A stretch of DNA of 64,000 nucleotides from Promethearchaeia archaeon. Its GTDB lineage: Archaea > Asgardarchaeota > Lokiarchaeia > Sigyniarchaeales > SOKP01. A program made the translations under genes and the position numbers. The stretch covers positions 155,757-219,756 of the forward strand of contig JAHQWL010000023.1 of NCBI GenBank assembly GCA_029856155.1, in the 5' to 3' direction. A model generated the notes under the pieces. The model did no database searches. It was not told where the DNA came from and saw nothing but the letters and a program-made list of their open reading frames with translations. Position 1 is the stretch's first letter, and the number at the start of each line of letters is the position of its first letter. Below are positions 1 to 9,392 of this stretch, in pieces.

Positions 1-1482
1 TTTTTACGATCTTTTCCAATTTCTCTTTCCATTTTATGCATTTCTTCGATATCTTGTCCTCTCTGAGCTTTCTGAGCTTCAACTTCGAGTAGATTTTGAT
101 GTTTCTCTAATTTCTCTTGATAAATTTTAATCTGGTTAGCAAAGACTTCTGCTTGGTCTTTCCATCCCCTCGCATAGACTTTTTCTCGTATTTCTTTATA
201 TATTTCTATTATCTCTAGATATGGTGTACTCTCTATTACTTCTCCTTGTCTATAAGCCTTTCTCAAAGCCATTTCATGGTCACGTACCATTTTTTCGGCT
301 CTGTTTATACTTTCATTAACATAATTTTCAAAATCTTCTTCTTCCTTTTTCTCCTCAATAACTGCTGGTTTTCTACGATCTTTTCCAATTTCTCTTTCCA
401 TTTTATGCATTTCTTCGATATCTTGTCCTCTCTGAGCTTTCTGAGCTTCAACTTCGAGTAGATTTTGATGTTTCTCTAATTTCTCTTGATAAATTTTAAT
501 CTGGTTAGCAAAGACTTCTGCTTGGTCTTTCCATCCTCTCGCATATACTTTTTCTCGTATTTCTTTATATATTTCTATTATCTCTAGATATGGTGTACTC
601 TTTATTACTTCTCCTTGTCTATAAGCCTTTCTCAAAGCCATTTCGTAGTCGCGTACCATTTTTTCGGCTCTGTTTATACTTTCATTAACATAATTTTCAA
701 AATCTTCTTCTTCCTTTTTCTCCTCAATAATTGCTGGTTTTTTACGATCTTTTTCAATTTGTCTTTCCATTTTATGCATTTCTTCGATATCTTGTCCTCT
801 CTGAGCTTTCTGAGCTTCAACTTCGAGTAGCTTTTGATGTTTCTCTAATTTCTCTTGATAAATTTTAATCTGATTTGCAAAGACTTCTGCTTGGTCTTTC
901 CATCCTCTTGCATAGACTTTTTCTCGTATTTCTTTATATATTTCTATTATCTCTAGATATGGTGTACTCTCTATTACTTCTCCTTTTTTAACAGCTTTTT
1001 TCATAACTGAATCAAATTCTCTTTCAAGTTTCTCTGCTTTATTGACTTCTTCTGTAATATATTTTTGAAATTCTTTTTCTTCCTTTTTTCTATCAATAAC
1101 TGCTGGTTTTTTACGATCTTTTTCAATTTCTCTTTCCATTTTATGCATTTCTTCGATATCTTGTCCTCTCTGAGCTTTCTGAGCTTCAACTTCGAGTAGA
1201 TTTTGATGTTTCTCTAATTTCTCTTGATAAATTTTAATCTGATTTGCAAAAACTTCTGCTTGGTCTTTCCATCCCCTTGCATATACTTTTTCTCGTATAT
1301 CTTTATACATCTCAATGACAACAGAATATGGTGTACTCTCTATTACTTCTCCTTGTCTATAAGCCTTTCTCAAAGCCATTTCGTAGTCGCGTACCATTTT
1401 TTCAGCACTGTTGACATTATCGGATATATATTTTTCAAAATCTTCCTCTTCCTTTTTCCTTTCAATAGCTTTTAATCTTTCC
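1..1482 (-). repeat. Tandem 369-bp coding repeats, four near-identical copies
   Basis: The landmark ACGATCTTTT recurs with its C at 7, 376, 745 and 1114, exactly 369 bp (123 codons) apart. The landmark TATGCATTTC recurs at 1142 and 1511, again 369 bp apart. The copies differ at only a few bases per unit in the two leftmost copies and diverge more toward 1480. Older, less similar units continue upstream to about 2650, at least one with 21 extra bases. The period is a multiple of three, so copy number can change without breaking the frame. Confidence 0.9.
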
Positions 1483-3689
1483 TCATCTACTCCAATTTTT
1501 TTACCCATCTTATGCATTTCTTCAAGTGCTTTTTCCCTATGAGCCTTTTTTGCTTCTACTTCTCGTAATTTGTTATCATGCTCTAACTTTTGAGAGTAAA
1601 AAATTATTTGGGTACTATATGCTGCTGCTTCTTCTTCACGTCCCTTCTCAAGTAGCATTCGCTTTACTTTTTCATATATACCAATAATTTTCAAACAAGG
1701 GGGGTTTTCTGCTAATTTACCTTTTTTTATGGCTTTTTTCATTTCAGAATTATATTCACGAGCCATTTTTTCAGCTCGATTTACCATCGTATCGATAATA
1801 GAATCAAATTCTTCTTTTTCTTCTTCTATTCTTTTTTGTTCTTCTAGCAATTTTAATTTTTCAGCATCTAAACCTACAAGAAGTTCTTCTTTTTTGACTC
1901 TAAACGTTTCTTCGATCTCTTCCTGTTTTCTTGCTTTATCAGATTCAATTTGTCTTAATCGATTATCCTTTTCCAACTTTTGTTTATGAGTATATATCTG
2001 ACTTGAAAAGATTGTAACATCTGTATCCCATCCTCTCTCTGATGCCATCTGTAGAGCTTTTTCGTAAATATTGATAATTTCAGAATAAGGACATTTTAAT
2101 TCAAATTTACCTTTTCTTAACGCTACCTCATACTCTCTTGCTAAACGCTCTGCTCTTCTAGTCATTCCTTCAATTTGATTTCGGATATTCTGGATTTCTA
2201 TTGCCTTTTGACGTTGCTCTTCTAAAACTCCTCGTTGTTCTTCACTAATACCTGTTTCTATTTCTTCCTCCTTAACTTTCAATACTTCTTCAGTTTCTTT
2301 CTGTTTGCTTACCTTGTCAGCTTCGATTTGTCTTATTTTTTTATCCTTTTCAAATTTTTGAATATAGACATCTATTGTATCATCATAAATCGCTGCTTCC
2401 TTGTTCCAACCCTTATCAATGAGTAATTCCTTTATGTTTTTATAAATTTCAATAACTTTAGGATATATACATTCCTCCACTATTTTTCCATCTTTGATAG
2501 CTCTCTGCATTTCTAGTTCATAATCATGTGCCATTCTAGCTGCTTCTGATACCATATTGTCAATTTGTGCTTTAAAGAACTCTTGTTCCATTTTTTGAAA
2601 TTCTATTCCCTTCAATCTTTCTATTTGTGCAAGTTTTTCTTGTTCACTGACTTCTTCTACGTATTGATCAATCAGTTTTTCTTTCTCTAACTCGGTTTCA
2701 ATTTTTTGCTCCATCTCTACTCTTTTTTTCTCAAGCTCTTTAAGATGTCTAACTTTTTCTTTTTCTAATTGTTCTATAGTCTCTCGAATTCGTTTTGCTT
2801 CATATGTCCAGTTCAGTTCTTCAAATAAACTTACACCTTCGGCATATAATTCTATAGCTTGATCATATTCTTGCAATTTAGCCCTTTCTACCGCTTGATC
2901 CAATATTTCATATGCTTGAGTTGAAATCTCCTCCTCTCTCTTTTTAGCTTCAAGAAATTGTTCTAATTTTTTTTCTTTTTCCTGCTCTTCACTTAGTTGT
3001 GCGTCTATTTCCATACTAACATCTAGTTCTTCTTTCGTAACACTACGTAAATATTCCGCTTTTTTATTATAGCATTCCTCAATCAATGAGAATAATCTTT
3101 CTATCTCCTCAGTTTTATTAAGATTTTCAAGTATATTCTCAGCTGTATCATATTTATCAAGAGCCTCCTCAAATTTACCCGAATTAGTTAATTGGTGGGC
3201 TTCCACAATTAATTGGTCTGCTTTACTGATCAAATCAGCTTCAATCTTAGGCTCTTCGATTAATTCAGTTTCTTCGCTCACTTCGACTTCTTTAATTTCC
3301 TTGATCGCTTCGGGTTCCTCAATTATTTCAGCTTCTTCAATTATTTCGGCTTCCTCAACAACTTCCACTTCTCTTTCCGGTTCAGCTTGGATTTCTCGGA
3401 ATGATTTTTCTTTAAGTATATAAACTTCTGAAATTTTATCATTAATGGCTTTAATTTCTTGTTCTCTATTAATTTGTGTATATAATCCGATTGCTTGACG
3501 TAAAATTTCAATACCATCATCATAATAATGCGACCCAATTAGATTAATCGCATGCTCAACTAATTCATAAGCCTCAGAAGCAATTTCTTCTTCCATATTC
3601 ATCATGTCAGAAAAAAATGCTTCTTTTGTAGGATCATATCCATCCTCATCGAATTCCTGGTCGAAATCTTCCTCCTTTTTCTCTTCCAT
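1..3689 (-). CDS. Giant coiled-coil/TPR-like repeat protein, partial (C-terminus beyond left edge)
   Basis: This reading frame is absent from the ORF track because it has no stop inside the window. Reading back from the ATG at 3689 (MEEKKEEDFDQEFDEDGYD) I sampled several stretches, including all of the first 380 bases, and found no stop. About 1229 codons are visible. The first ~250 residues are acidic and contain TPR-like helix pairs such as the segment around EAYELVEHAINLIGSHYYDD. The rest is long charged helix rich in E, K, R and Q, broken by a recurring helical hairpin (PYLEIIEIYKEIREKVYARG). From about residue 350 on it is organised in units of 123-130 residues, the last four nearly identical. 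No signal peptide or membrane segment is visible, so it is probably a cytoplasmic scaffold or filament-like protein. I recognise no enzyme domain. The listed + strand ORFs inside it are antisense shadows. Confidence 0.9.
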   Translation of the reverse strand, partial: MEEKKEEDFDQEFDEDGYDPTKEAFFSDMMNMEEEIASEAYELVEHAINLIGSHYYDDGIEILRQAIGLYTQINREQEIKAINDKISEVYILKEKSFREIQAEPEREVEVVEEAEIIEEAEIIEEPEAIKEIKEVEVSEETELIEEPKIEADLISKADQLIVEAHQLTNSGKFEEALDKYDTAENILENLNKTEEIERLFSLIEECYNKKAEYLRSVTKEELDVSMEIDAQLSEEQEKEKKLEQFLEAKKREEEISTQAYEILDQAVERAKLQEYDQAIELYAEGVSLFEELNWTYEAKRIRETIEQLEKEKVRHLKELEKKRVEMEQKIETELEKEKLIDQYVEEVSEQEKLAQIERLKGIEFQKMEQEFFKAQIDNMVSEAARMAHDYELEMQRAIKDGKIVEECIYPKVIEIYKNIKELLIDKGWNKEAAIYDDTIDVYIQKFEKDKKIRQIEADKVSKQKETEEVLKVKEEEIETGISEEQRGVLEEQRQKAIEIQNIRNQIEGMTRRAERLAREYEVALRKGKFELKCPYSEIINIYEKALQMASERGWDTDVTIFSSQIYTHKQKLEKDNRLRQIESDKARKQEEIEETFRVKKEELLVGLDAEKLKLLEEQKRIEEEKEEFDSIIDTMVNRAEKMAREYNSEMKKAIKKGKLAENPPCLKIIGIYEKVKRMLLEKGREEEAAAYSTQIIFYSQKLEHDNKLREVEAKKAHREKALEEMHKMGKKIGVDEERLKAIERKKEEEDFEKYISDNVNSAEKMVRDYEMALRKAYRQGEVIESTPYSVVIEMYKDIREKVYARGWKDQAEVFANQIKIYQEKLEKHQNLLEVEAQKAQRGQDIEEMHKMEREIEKDRKKPAVIDRKKEEKEFQKYITEEVNKAEKLEREFDSVMKKAVKKGEVIESTPYLEIIEIYKEIREKVYARGWKDQAEVFANQIKIYQEKLEKHQKLLEVEAQKAQRGQDIEEMHKMERQIEKDRKKPAIIEEKKEEEDFENYVNESINRAEKMVRDYEMALRKAYRQGEVIKSTPYLEIIEIYKEIREKVYARGWKDQAEVFANQIKIYQEKLEKHQNLLEVEAQKAQRGQDIEEMHKMEREIGKDRRKPAVIEEKKEEEDFENYVNESINRAEKMVRDHEMALRKAYRQGEVIESTPYLEIIEIYKEIREKVYARGWKDQAEVFANQIKIYQEKLEKHQNLLEVEAQKAQRGQDIEEMHKMEREIGKDRK

Positions 3690-3812
3690 AAATCTCAACT
3701 TTTTTTTGGAGAATTAAGAATGAACTTACTAAACAAAAATCTTTCTACTATATTTCTATTACAAATTAGTTTTAATTTAAAAATCGTTTACCCAAAATAA
3801 ATATTTAATCGA

Positions 3813-4205
3813 TCACAATTCAAATTTTCCTAGATTCTTATTAAGATAATCATCACAGATTTTCCCACCTTCAATGGTTAAACTCCACCCATTAGCATCT
3901 CTTTTTACAAGATTTAGATCTTCTGTGCTAGCTAAAATTGTATGTACTTCATCCTCACTTTTACGTATATTAAAATCAACTCTTAAACTAAATACAATTT
4001 CATCGATTGGTACAGGACCTCCAAGTTCATCTTCCATTACACCCAATGCTGCAATTATTTGATTCTGTTCAACCATACCTGCATCCATAGTATTTGAAAC
4101 TTCATCAAGAAGCCAAGGATTCTTATCTAACATCTTTTTTATTGCTTTTTCATTACCATCCTTAAAAAGTTTATCGAACTCTTCTCTAATCTTCTTCTTA
4201 GCCAT
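3813..4205 (-). CDS. Small winged-helix-like protein of unknown function
   Basis: A 130-residue soluble protein. The N-terminal ~35 residues are basic and helical (KKKIREEFDKLFKDGNEKAIKKML). The middle looks like a winged-helix fold: a helix (QNQIIAALGVMEDE), a second helical segment (IDEIVFSLRVDFNIRKSEDEVHTIL), then a beta-wing ending in LVKRDANGWSLTIEGGKICDDYL. This resembles archaeal DNA-binding wHTH proteins in layout, but I recognise no named family. It sits between the giant coiled-coil gene and the proteasome gene on the same strand, with about 110 bp to each. Function is open. It could be a regulator or an adaptor. The + strand ORF 3874-4062 is its antisense shadow. Confidence 0.75.
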   Translation of the reverse strand: MAKKKIREEFDKLFKDGNEKAIKKMLDKNPWLLDEVSNTMDAGMVEQNQIIAALGVMEDELGGPVPIDEIVFSLRVDFNIRKSEDEVHTILASTEDLNLVKRDANGWSLTIEGGKICDDYLNKNLGKFEL

Positions 4206-4313
4206 AAAAGTCGCCTATTTTTTCGTTGTATAAGAAAAATTCTAGAATTATATTAATATCTATAATATAGATTGCGAAAATAAAATCTTTTATGATGATT
4301 TAAAAAATGAGAA

Positions 4314-5030
4314 TTATATTAATTTAGACAAAAATTCTTCTACTTCTTGTTTATTACACATATGAAACTGTTTTGTTTCACCTTTAATATATGCCATTCG
4401 GATATTCTCTTTTGTTGCTTCTTCATCTATCGAGTTTTTTAGAGCATTTAGAGCTAAATTAATGATTTCTTCAAATGGCATTTCTTCTTTATAATTTTCA
4501 ATAAGATATTCTCTGGTAGAAGCTTCTCCAGTCCCTATAGCATATGCTTTAAATGAACGATATATCCCACTAGGTGATGTTGTGAAAATTTGTGTTCCTC
4601 CAGCATCGATTCCGATGAAAAAAAGTGCACAACCAAATGGTCTTATACCCCCATATTGAGTATACATTTGTTTCATATCCGCAATTGCTTTTGCTAACAT
4701 ATTCAAGCGAACAGGCTCATCATATGTTAATCTAAATGATTGTGCTTGAACTCTTGCATAATTTATAAGAGCACGGGAATCAGCATGAAGACCAGAAATT
4801 GCTACTCCAATATGATCATCTACTTGGAAAAGTTTGTCAATTGAATCAGCATCCATCAATATTGATGGTATTTTTATTTGAGCTGCTAGACACACATCTT
4901 CTTTAGATTTTATGGCAACCGCGAGAGTTCCTCGCCTCACTGCCTCTAAAGCATATTCTACCTGAAAAAGCCGCCCTTCTGGCGAAAAGACAGTAAGAGC
5001 ACGGTCATATTTGGGGGCTGCTCCAAACAT
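4314..5030 (-). CDS. psmA: Proteasome alpha subunit
   Basis: At 238 residues this is the usual length for an archaeal alpha subunit. The N-terminal alpha signature YDRALTVFSPEGRLFQVEYA (residues 8-27) forms the H0 helix and gate region of the 20S outer ring. It is followed by RRGTLAVAIKSKEDVCLAA, containing the lysine that in the family helps form the pocket for HbYX tails of the AAA regulator. There is no N-terminal propeptide with a catalytic threonine, which separates it from beta subunits. The seven-membered alpha rings cap the 20S core and control substrate entry. No beta subunit or PAN is in the window, so it is not in a proteasome operon here. The ATG start is clear. Confidence 0.97.
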   Translation of the reverse strand: MFGAAPKYDRALTVFSPEGRLFQVEYALEAVRRGTLAVAIKSKEDVCLAAQIKIPSILMDADSIDKLFQVDDHIGVAISGLHADSRALINYARVQAQSFRLTYDEPVRLNMLAKAIADMKQMYTQYGGIRPFGCALFFIGIDAGGTQIFTTSPSGIYRSFKAYAIGTGEASTREYLIENYKEEMPFEEIINLALNALKNSIDEEATKENIRMAYIKGETKQFHMCNKQEVEEFLSKLI

Positions 5031-5112
5031 TTAATTTACCTATTATTATTTTATTTTATATCTTTAAAATTTACAACTAAATTTTAATTTATGGTTTATA
5101 ACAAATAAAAAG

Positions 5113-5661
5113 TTAGATCTTTTGAGTCCTCTCTAAAATAGCAAGTGTTACATCTTTGAACACAGGAGAGACTTTAAGATCATTCTTGGCGCTTGTCTCA
5201 TAATATGCTATTGCCTTAAGTTCTTCCTTTAATGCTTCCCCTTCCCCTTCTCCAACTTCTCTATTCCCTTGTTCGGCCAAATCAGTTTTATTTCCTACTA
5301 AAATACTTGGTTTGCCATCCCCAATTACCTTTTCAACTTCTGCTTTCCAATTTAAAATATTCTGAAATGAACTTCTTCGCGTAAGGTCGAATGTATATAT
5401 AGTCGCACTACTCCCTCTATAAAAAGGAGGCCTTACAAAACTAAAATGCTTCTGTCCTGCGAGATCCCATAGTTGAAGTCGAATTAGATAGTTTGGATAT
5501 TTGTCTAAATTTATTTGTTTTGTTGAAAAGTTGGATCCGATCGTCATAATATAATTTTCTTTGAACGAGTTTTCACAGTAGCGGAGGACCATAGATGTTT
5601 TACCTACGCCGCCATCTCCTACAACACATATCTTGTAGATGAAGCTTTTTGCAGCAGCCAT
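5113..5661 (-). CDS. Ras/Rab-family small GTPase
   Basis: All five G motifs are present (numbering from the longer ORF). G1 is GDGGVGKTS at 20-28. G2 is a threonine in the switch I segment near NYIMTIGSNFST. G3 is WDLAGQ at 70-75, with the catalytic glutamine kept. G4 is NKTD at 129-132. G5 is ETSAK at 160-164. There is no transmembrane segment and no C-terminal cysteine, so it is not prenylated in the eukaryotic way. Asgard archaea carry many such GTPases. The track start at 5676 is a TTG. The ATG five codons later, preceded at a distance by GGTG, looks better and gives MAAAKSFIYKICVVGDGG. An acidic insertion (EVGEGEGEA) lies between G4 and G5. It stands alone, and its effector is unknown. 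Confidence 0.93.
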   Translation of the reverse strand: MAAAKSFIYKICVVGDGGVGKTSMVLRYCENSFKENYIMTIGSNFSTKQINLDKYPNYLIRLQLWDLAGQKHFSFVRPPFYRGSSATIYTFDLTRRSSFQNILNWKAEVEKVIGDGKPSILVGNKTDLAEQGNREVGEGEGEALKEELKAIAYYETSAKNDLKVSPVFKDVTLAILERTQKI

Positions 5662-5955
5662 TTGATCTTGCACCAAATTGTTTAAAAAGGATTATAAAAC
5701 TAATTTATAATTTACTAATAACTTAAGATATTAAGTGAAATGTTGATCTTTCTTAATTTCTTATATTTTTTTTATATTATTATATTATATTGAATAAATA
5801 AAAATAATCGTTATTAATTTTTTTTTTTAGATTCACTTTTTAGGGATAATATACAAATGAGTGATTTAGATCAAAAAAATAAATTTTATGGAAAAGAAAT
5901 CCTATAATAAAAATCATTGTTGATTAATCCTATGAATTATTTAGAACATAAGAAC

Positions 5956-6777
5956 TTACCTTCCTATAAACGTTGGATCCCTTTTTTCTTTTAAAGCTCT
6001 TAAAGATTCTCCAAAATCTTTAGATTGAATTGTTTTGGTCCACATTTTGTTTTCTAAATCTAATTGTTTTTCTAAAATATCCCTAAAATAGGTATGGATT
6101 GATTTTTTCATTAATTTAATTGAAAGAGATGGACCCTTAGGGGGAATAAGCCTTAAAGCTTGATCTCTTGCATATGACATTAATTCTTCTTTCGGTAATA
6201 CTTTATTAACGAGCCCTAATCTTTCCGCGTCTTGTGCTGTCAACCGATCACCAAAATAAAATAGTTCTTTGGCTTTATGTATGCCTATCATGAAAGGTAA
6301 AAGAACTGAAGTGGCAAAATCAGGCATAACAGCTCTTTTTATAAAAAATAACGCCCACCATGCGTCCTCAGCCATATAGACTAAATCTGAACAAATTACA
6401 GGAAGTGTAAATCCACCACCTACAGCAAAACCATTAATCACAGATATAACTGGTTTTGGAAAATCCCAAAATTTGAGACACAACCTTTTCGATGCCATAT
6501 CTCTTAAATTGATCTCTTCTATATATTGTTCAGGTATATCTTTCAACATCTCTTCTGAAAAATAACCTCCTGAAGAAAAAGCTCCTGCTTCTTCGCACCC
6601 CGTTAATATTAATACTTTAACATCTTTATCCTTTTCAGCATGATCCACGGCATACCAAAGTTCTAAAAGACCTAATGGAGAGAGAGCATTCTTTTTTGCT
6701 GGCCAGTTTAATATAACTGTTAATATTCCGTTTTCTTCTTTTTGATATTTAATTTGCTTAAATTCTTCAACTAACAT
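5956..6777 (-). CDS. Crotonase-fold (enoyl-CoA hydratase/isomerase family) protein lacking both catalytic glutamates
   Basis: About 273 residues from the ATG at 6777. The track start at 6801 is a TTG with no support. The crotonase fold is plain: an N-terminal strand with LTVILNWPAKKNALS, the first oxyanion-hole loop GAFSSGGYFSEE, and the second PVISVINGFAVGGGFTL. In true hydratases the next residues carry Glu144 (GGGCEL) and Glu164 (FAQPE). Here these are GGGFTL and WALFF, so both are lost. This rules out simple enoyl-CoA hydration. An isomerase, hydrolase, decarboxylase or degenerate role is possible, and CoA thioester binding is likely retained. It is divergently arranged with the sirtuin gene, 94 bp apart. 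Confidence 0.88.
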   Translation of the reverse strand: MLVEEFKQIKYQKEENGILTVILNWPAKKNALSPLGLLELWYAVDHAEKDKDVKVLILTGCEEAGAFSSGGYFSEEMLKDIPEQYIEEINLRDMASKRLCLKFWDFPKPVISVINGFAVGGGFTLPVICSDLVYMAEDAWWALFFIKRAVMPDFATSVLLPFMIGIHKAKELFYFGDRLTAQDAERLGLVNKVLPKEELMSYARDQALRLIPPKGPSLSIKLMKKSIHTYFRDILEKQLDLENKMWTKTIQSKDFGESLRALKEKRDPTFIGR

Positions 6778-6871
6778 TAATACAATAAAATCAAAAGACA
6801 ATAAAACATTTTATAAAGAAATTTAATCGTAATCTTTTTTTAACTTATAGCCTCAAAAATATTAATAGACG

Positions 6872-7648
6872 ATGTTATTAGTAGAAAAAATTGAAAAATT
6901 AGCAAACTTAATCCTTGACTCAAATAATATAGTAGCATTGACAGGAGCGGGGATGTCCACTGAAAGTGGAATTGCAGATTTTCGGTCGCCGGGAACTGGT
7001 TTATGGGAAAAAGTAGATCCTTATGAATTTGCTTCGATTCATTCTTATGTAGCTAATCCGAATAAAAATTTGGAATTTATGTTAGAGACCGGAAAAGCAA
7101 TTTTTAGAGCAAGACCAAATAAAGGGCATAAAGCTTTAACTAGGCTTCAAAAATTAGGAAAATTAAAAGGAGTTCTTACTCAGAATATTGATAGATTACA
7201 CCATAAAGCAAGAACGAAAAACATTGTAGAATTACATGGAAATGCATATGAAGCAAAATGTATGACTTGTGGACATGTTTATGAAATAACAGTTATGGTT
7301 AATCAAGTTATGAAAGGAAATTATTCGCCTTCTTGTGAAAAATGCAGAGGAATGTTAAAACCAAATGCAATTTTTTTCGGGGAACCACTTGAGTCAAAAA
7401 CACTCGAAGCCGCAGATAAAATGATTGTAGATTGTGACTTATTATTGGTGCTTGGAAGTAGCTTGGTTGTATATCCTGTTGCTTTTTATCCACAAAAAAT
7501 TCTTTCATTTGGCGCAAAATTAGCAATTATCAATATTCAAGAAACTGATATGGATGCAGCTGCTGAGGTTGTCATCCATGAAAAAATAGGGGACATATTC
7601 CCAGAAGTAGTTAAAATTGTAGAAAATCAAATAATAAAAAACAAATAA
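6872..7648 (+). CDS. cobB: Sir2-family NAD-dependent protein deacylase (sirtuin)
   Basis: A 258-residue class-typical archaeal/bacterial sirtuin. The NAD pocket is seen as GAGMSTESGIADFRSP at 25-40 and TQNIDRLH at 103-110. The catalytic histidine is H122 in ELHGN. The structural zinc is held by C130-C133 and C155-C158. The late NAD motif is VLGSSLVVYPVA. The family removes acetyl or longer acyl groups from lysines, making nicotinamide and O-acyl-ADP-ribose. Known targets in archaea include Alba and acyl-CoA synthetases, and three acyl-CoA synthetase genes are in this window, two of them immediately downstream on the other strand. A TATA-like TTAACTTATA lies about 26 nt before the ATG, so the mRNA may be leaderless. 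Confidence 0.95.
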   Translation: MLLVEKIEKLANLILDSNNIVALTGAGMSTESGIADFRSPGTGLWEKVDPYEFASIHSYVANPNKNLEFMLETGKAIFRARPNKGHKALTRLQKLGKLKGVLTQNIDRLHHKARTKNIVELHGNAYEAKCMTCGHVYEITVMVNQVMKGNYSPSCEKCRGMLKPNAIFFGEPLESKTLEAADKMIVDCDLLLVLGSSLVVYPVAFYPQKILSFGAKLAIINIQETDMDAAAEVVIHEKIGDIFPEVVKIVENQIIKNK

Positions 7649-7676
7649 AATAAGAAAAAAATAATTAATTAAAATA

Positions 7677-9392
7677 TTAGCCAGATCTTAAAACTTTTTT
7701 ATCAATTTTTCCAATAACGGTAAGCGGAAGCTCTTCTGAAAATTGAATTAACTTTGGAACTTCATATGGCGCTAAGTTGGCTTTTGAAAATTTTAATATA
7801 TCGTCCTTTAATGCGTCCTTATTTCCATCGAATTCAAAATCTGAGTTAATTTGGATAAATGCTTTAACGATTTCAGATCCAGGTCTATCAGGGTTAGGGA
7901 TTCCAATTAATGCGACCATCCCAATTGCCGGATGTTTTGCTAATGTATCTTCAACTTTTGCTGAAAAAACCTTAAAACCTCCAACAATAATCATGTCTTT
8001 TGTACGATCAACAATTCGAATATAACCATCTTCATCCATTATACCAACATCACCAGTGTGCATATATCCGTCTTTATCTATAGCTTTAGTAGTTTCTTCT
8101 GGTTTATTATAATAACCTCGCATAACTAATGGACCATTTACGCAAATTTCTCCGGGTTCTCCTAATGGAACTACTTCATTGGTTTCAGGATTAACGATCT
8201 TTAAATCTACATTTAAGATTGGCAGACCTACTGTACCCAGTTTTTTCTTACCAATGGAAGGATTCATTGTAGCCACCGGGCTCAGTTCAGTCATTCCATA
8301 AAGTTCTAACAGTTTACCTTTACCTACTATGCTTTCCAAAGCTTCTTGAGATTCTTTTGGAAATGGAGCAGCTGCGGAGATACACAATCTTAAATTTGAA
8401 TGATCTAATCTTTTAAATTTGCGAAAATTGATTAAAATTTGATATAAGGAAGGTACATTTACTAGCATGGTTGGTTTATACTTCTTCATTTCATTACAAA
8501 TATGGAGTGCATCACGAGGATTAGCAATAATAATTTGACTCATTCCATTAAAAAGAGCACCTTGACACACTGTTAAACCAGCAATATGGAATATAGGAAA
8601 TCCTGATAATAAAACTCCCTTTCCTTGTTCCCATTGAAGCCAGGCAATAATACCTTTCATATTTGAAACATAATTTCTATGACTTAACATTGCACCTTTA
8701 GGTGGACCTGTTGTGCCGCCAGTATATTGAATCCAACCAATATCATCGGGGGATATATCAACTTTAGGTAAATCAGCAGAAAATTTAGTTAATACATCAT
8801 CTTGGAAATTATAAACAGTTTTTCCCTCTAATGGAGTGACTTCACCAGAAGGGATTTCCTGAACGGCTTTAATTTTTGCTTGATCTTCTTTAGAAAATGA
8901 ACCGATTACGCTAGTTGCTACTACAACTTTCAGCTGTGGTAATTTATCAGCAATTTTTGTCAACCTATGTTGAAAAATAGCATCTAGAGTGACTAAAGCA
9001 ACATTTTTACCTCCTTTTCCAAGATCATCCAATTGGTAATGCATTTGAACATCAGACATTAAAGGGCTGACTCCTGAAACAATACATCCCGCTTTAAGTG
9101 TACCTAAAACAGAATATACATATTCAGGAATATTTGCTAAATTAATTCCAACTGCATCTCCTTTTTGAAATCCATTTTCAATCAACATATTAGCAAATTG
9201 ATTAGAATATCTATCTACCTCACCAAAACTGATTTCTAATCCCTGATAAGCAAGTGCCATTTTATCAGAAAATTTTTCAAATATTATTCTTATCATTTCT
9301 GGATAAGTAGTTTCAAAATCTTTTGGAGGAATGTCTTCCAAACCAGAATCCCATTTAGCCTTCCAAAAGCGACTTTCGTATGGATTTGACAT
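7677..9392 (-). CDS. Long-chain acyl-CoA synthetase (AMP-forming), copy 1
   Basis: ANL-superfamily adenylating enzyme of about 571 residues. The AMP-binding P-loop is YTGGTTGPPKGA. The adenine-site motif is ELYGMTE. The hinge follows TGDVGIMDEDGY and IVDRTKDMIIVGG. The catalytic lysine is in the C-terminal GKIDKKVLR. It activates a carboxylic acid with ATP and CoA; the chain length cannot be read from the sequence. I moved the start from 9431 to the ATG at 9392, because MSNPYESRFWKAKWDSG then lines up with the start of the neighbouring paralog (MSKNYKDKHWKANWDSH). It is tandem with that paralog, 264 bp apart, and convergent with the sirtuin gene. Confidence 0.93.
   Translation of the reverse strand: MSNPYESRFWKAKWDSGLEDIPPKDFETTYPEMIRIIFEKFSDKMALAYQGLEISFGEVDRYSNQFANMLIENGFQKGDAVGINLANIPEYVYSVLGTLKAGCIVSGVSPLMSDVQMHYQLDDLGKGGKNVALVTLDAIFQHRLTKIADKLPQLKVVVATSVIGSFSKEDQAKIKAVQEIPSGEVTPLEGKTVYNFQDDVLTKFSADLPKVDISPDDIGWIQYTGGTTGPPKGAMLSHRNYVSNMKGIIAWLQWEQGKGVLLSGFPIFHIAGLTVCQGALFNGMSQIIIANPRDALHICNEMKKYKPTMLVNVPSLYQILINFRKFKRLDHSNLRLCISAAAPFPKESQEALESIVGKGKLLELYGMTELSPVATMNPSIGKKKLGTVGLPILNVDLKIVNPETNEVVPLGEPGEICVNGPLVMRGYYNKPEETTKAIDKDGYMHTGDVGIMDEDGYIRIVDRTKDMIIVGGFKVFSAKVEDTLAKHPAIGMVALIGIPNPDRPGSEIVKAFIQINSDFEFDGNKDALKDDILKFSKANLAPYEVPKLIQFSEELPLTVIGKIDKKVLRSG

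Noticed and set aside
246-1989. Several + strand ORFs (246-461, 615-830, 1224-1475, 1729-1989) and the - strand ORF 1001-1189
   Set aside because: They are other-frame shadows of the repetitive coiled-coil gene. Two of them recur simply because the DNA repeats.
5858-5908. 16-codon ATG frame (MSDLDQKNKFYG...) between the GTPase and crotonase genes
   Set aside because: Too short, with no translation signal.
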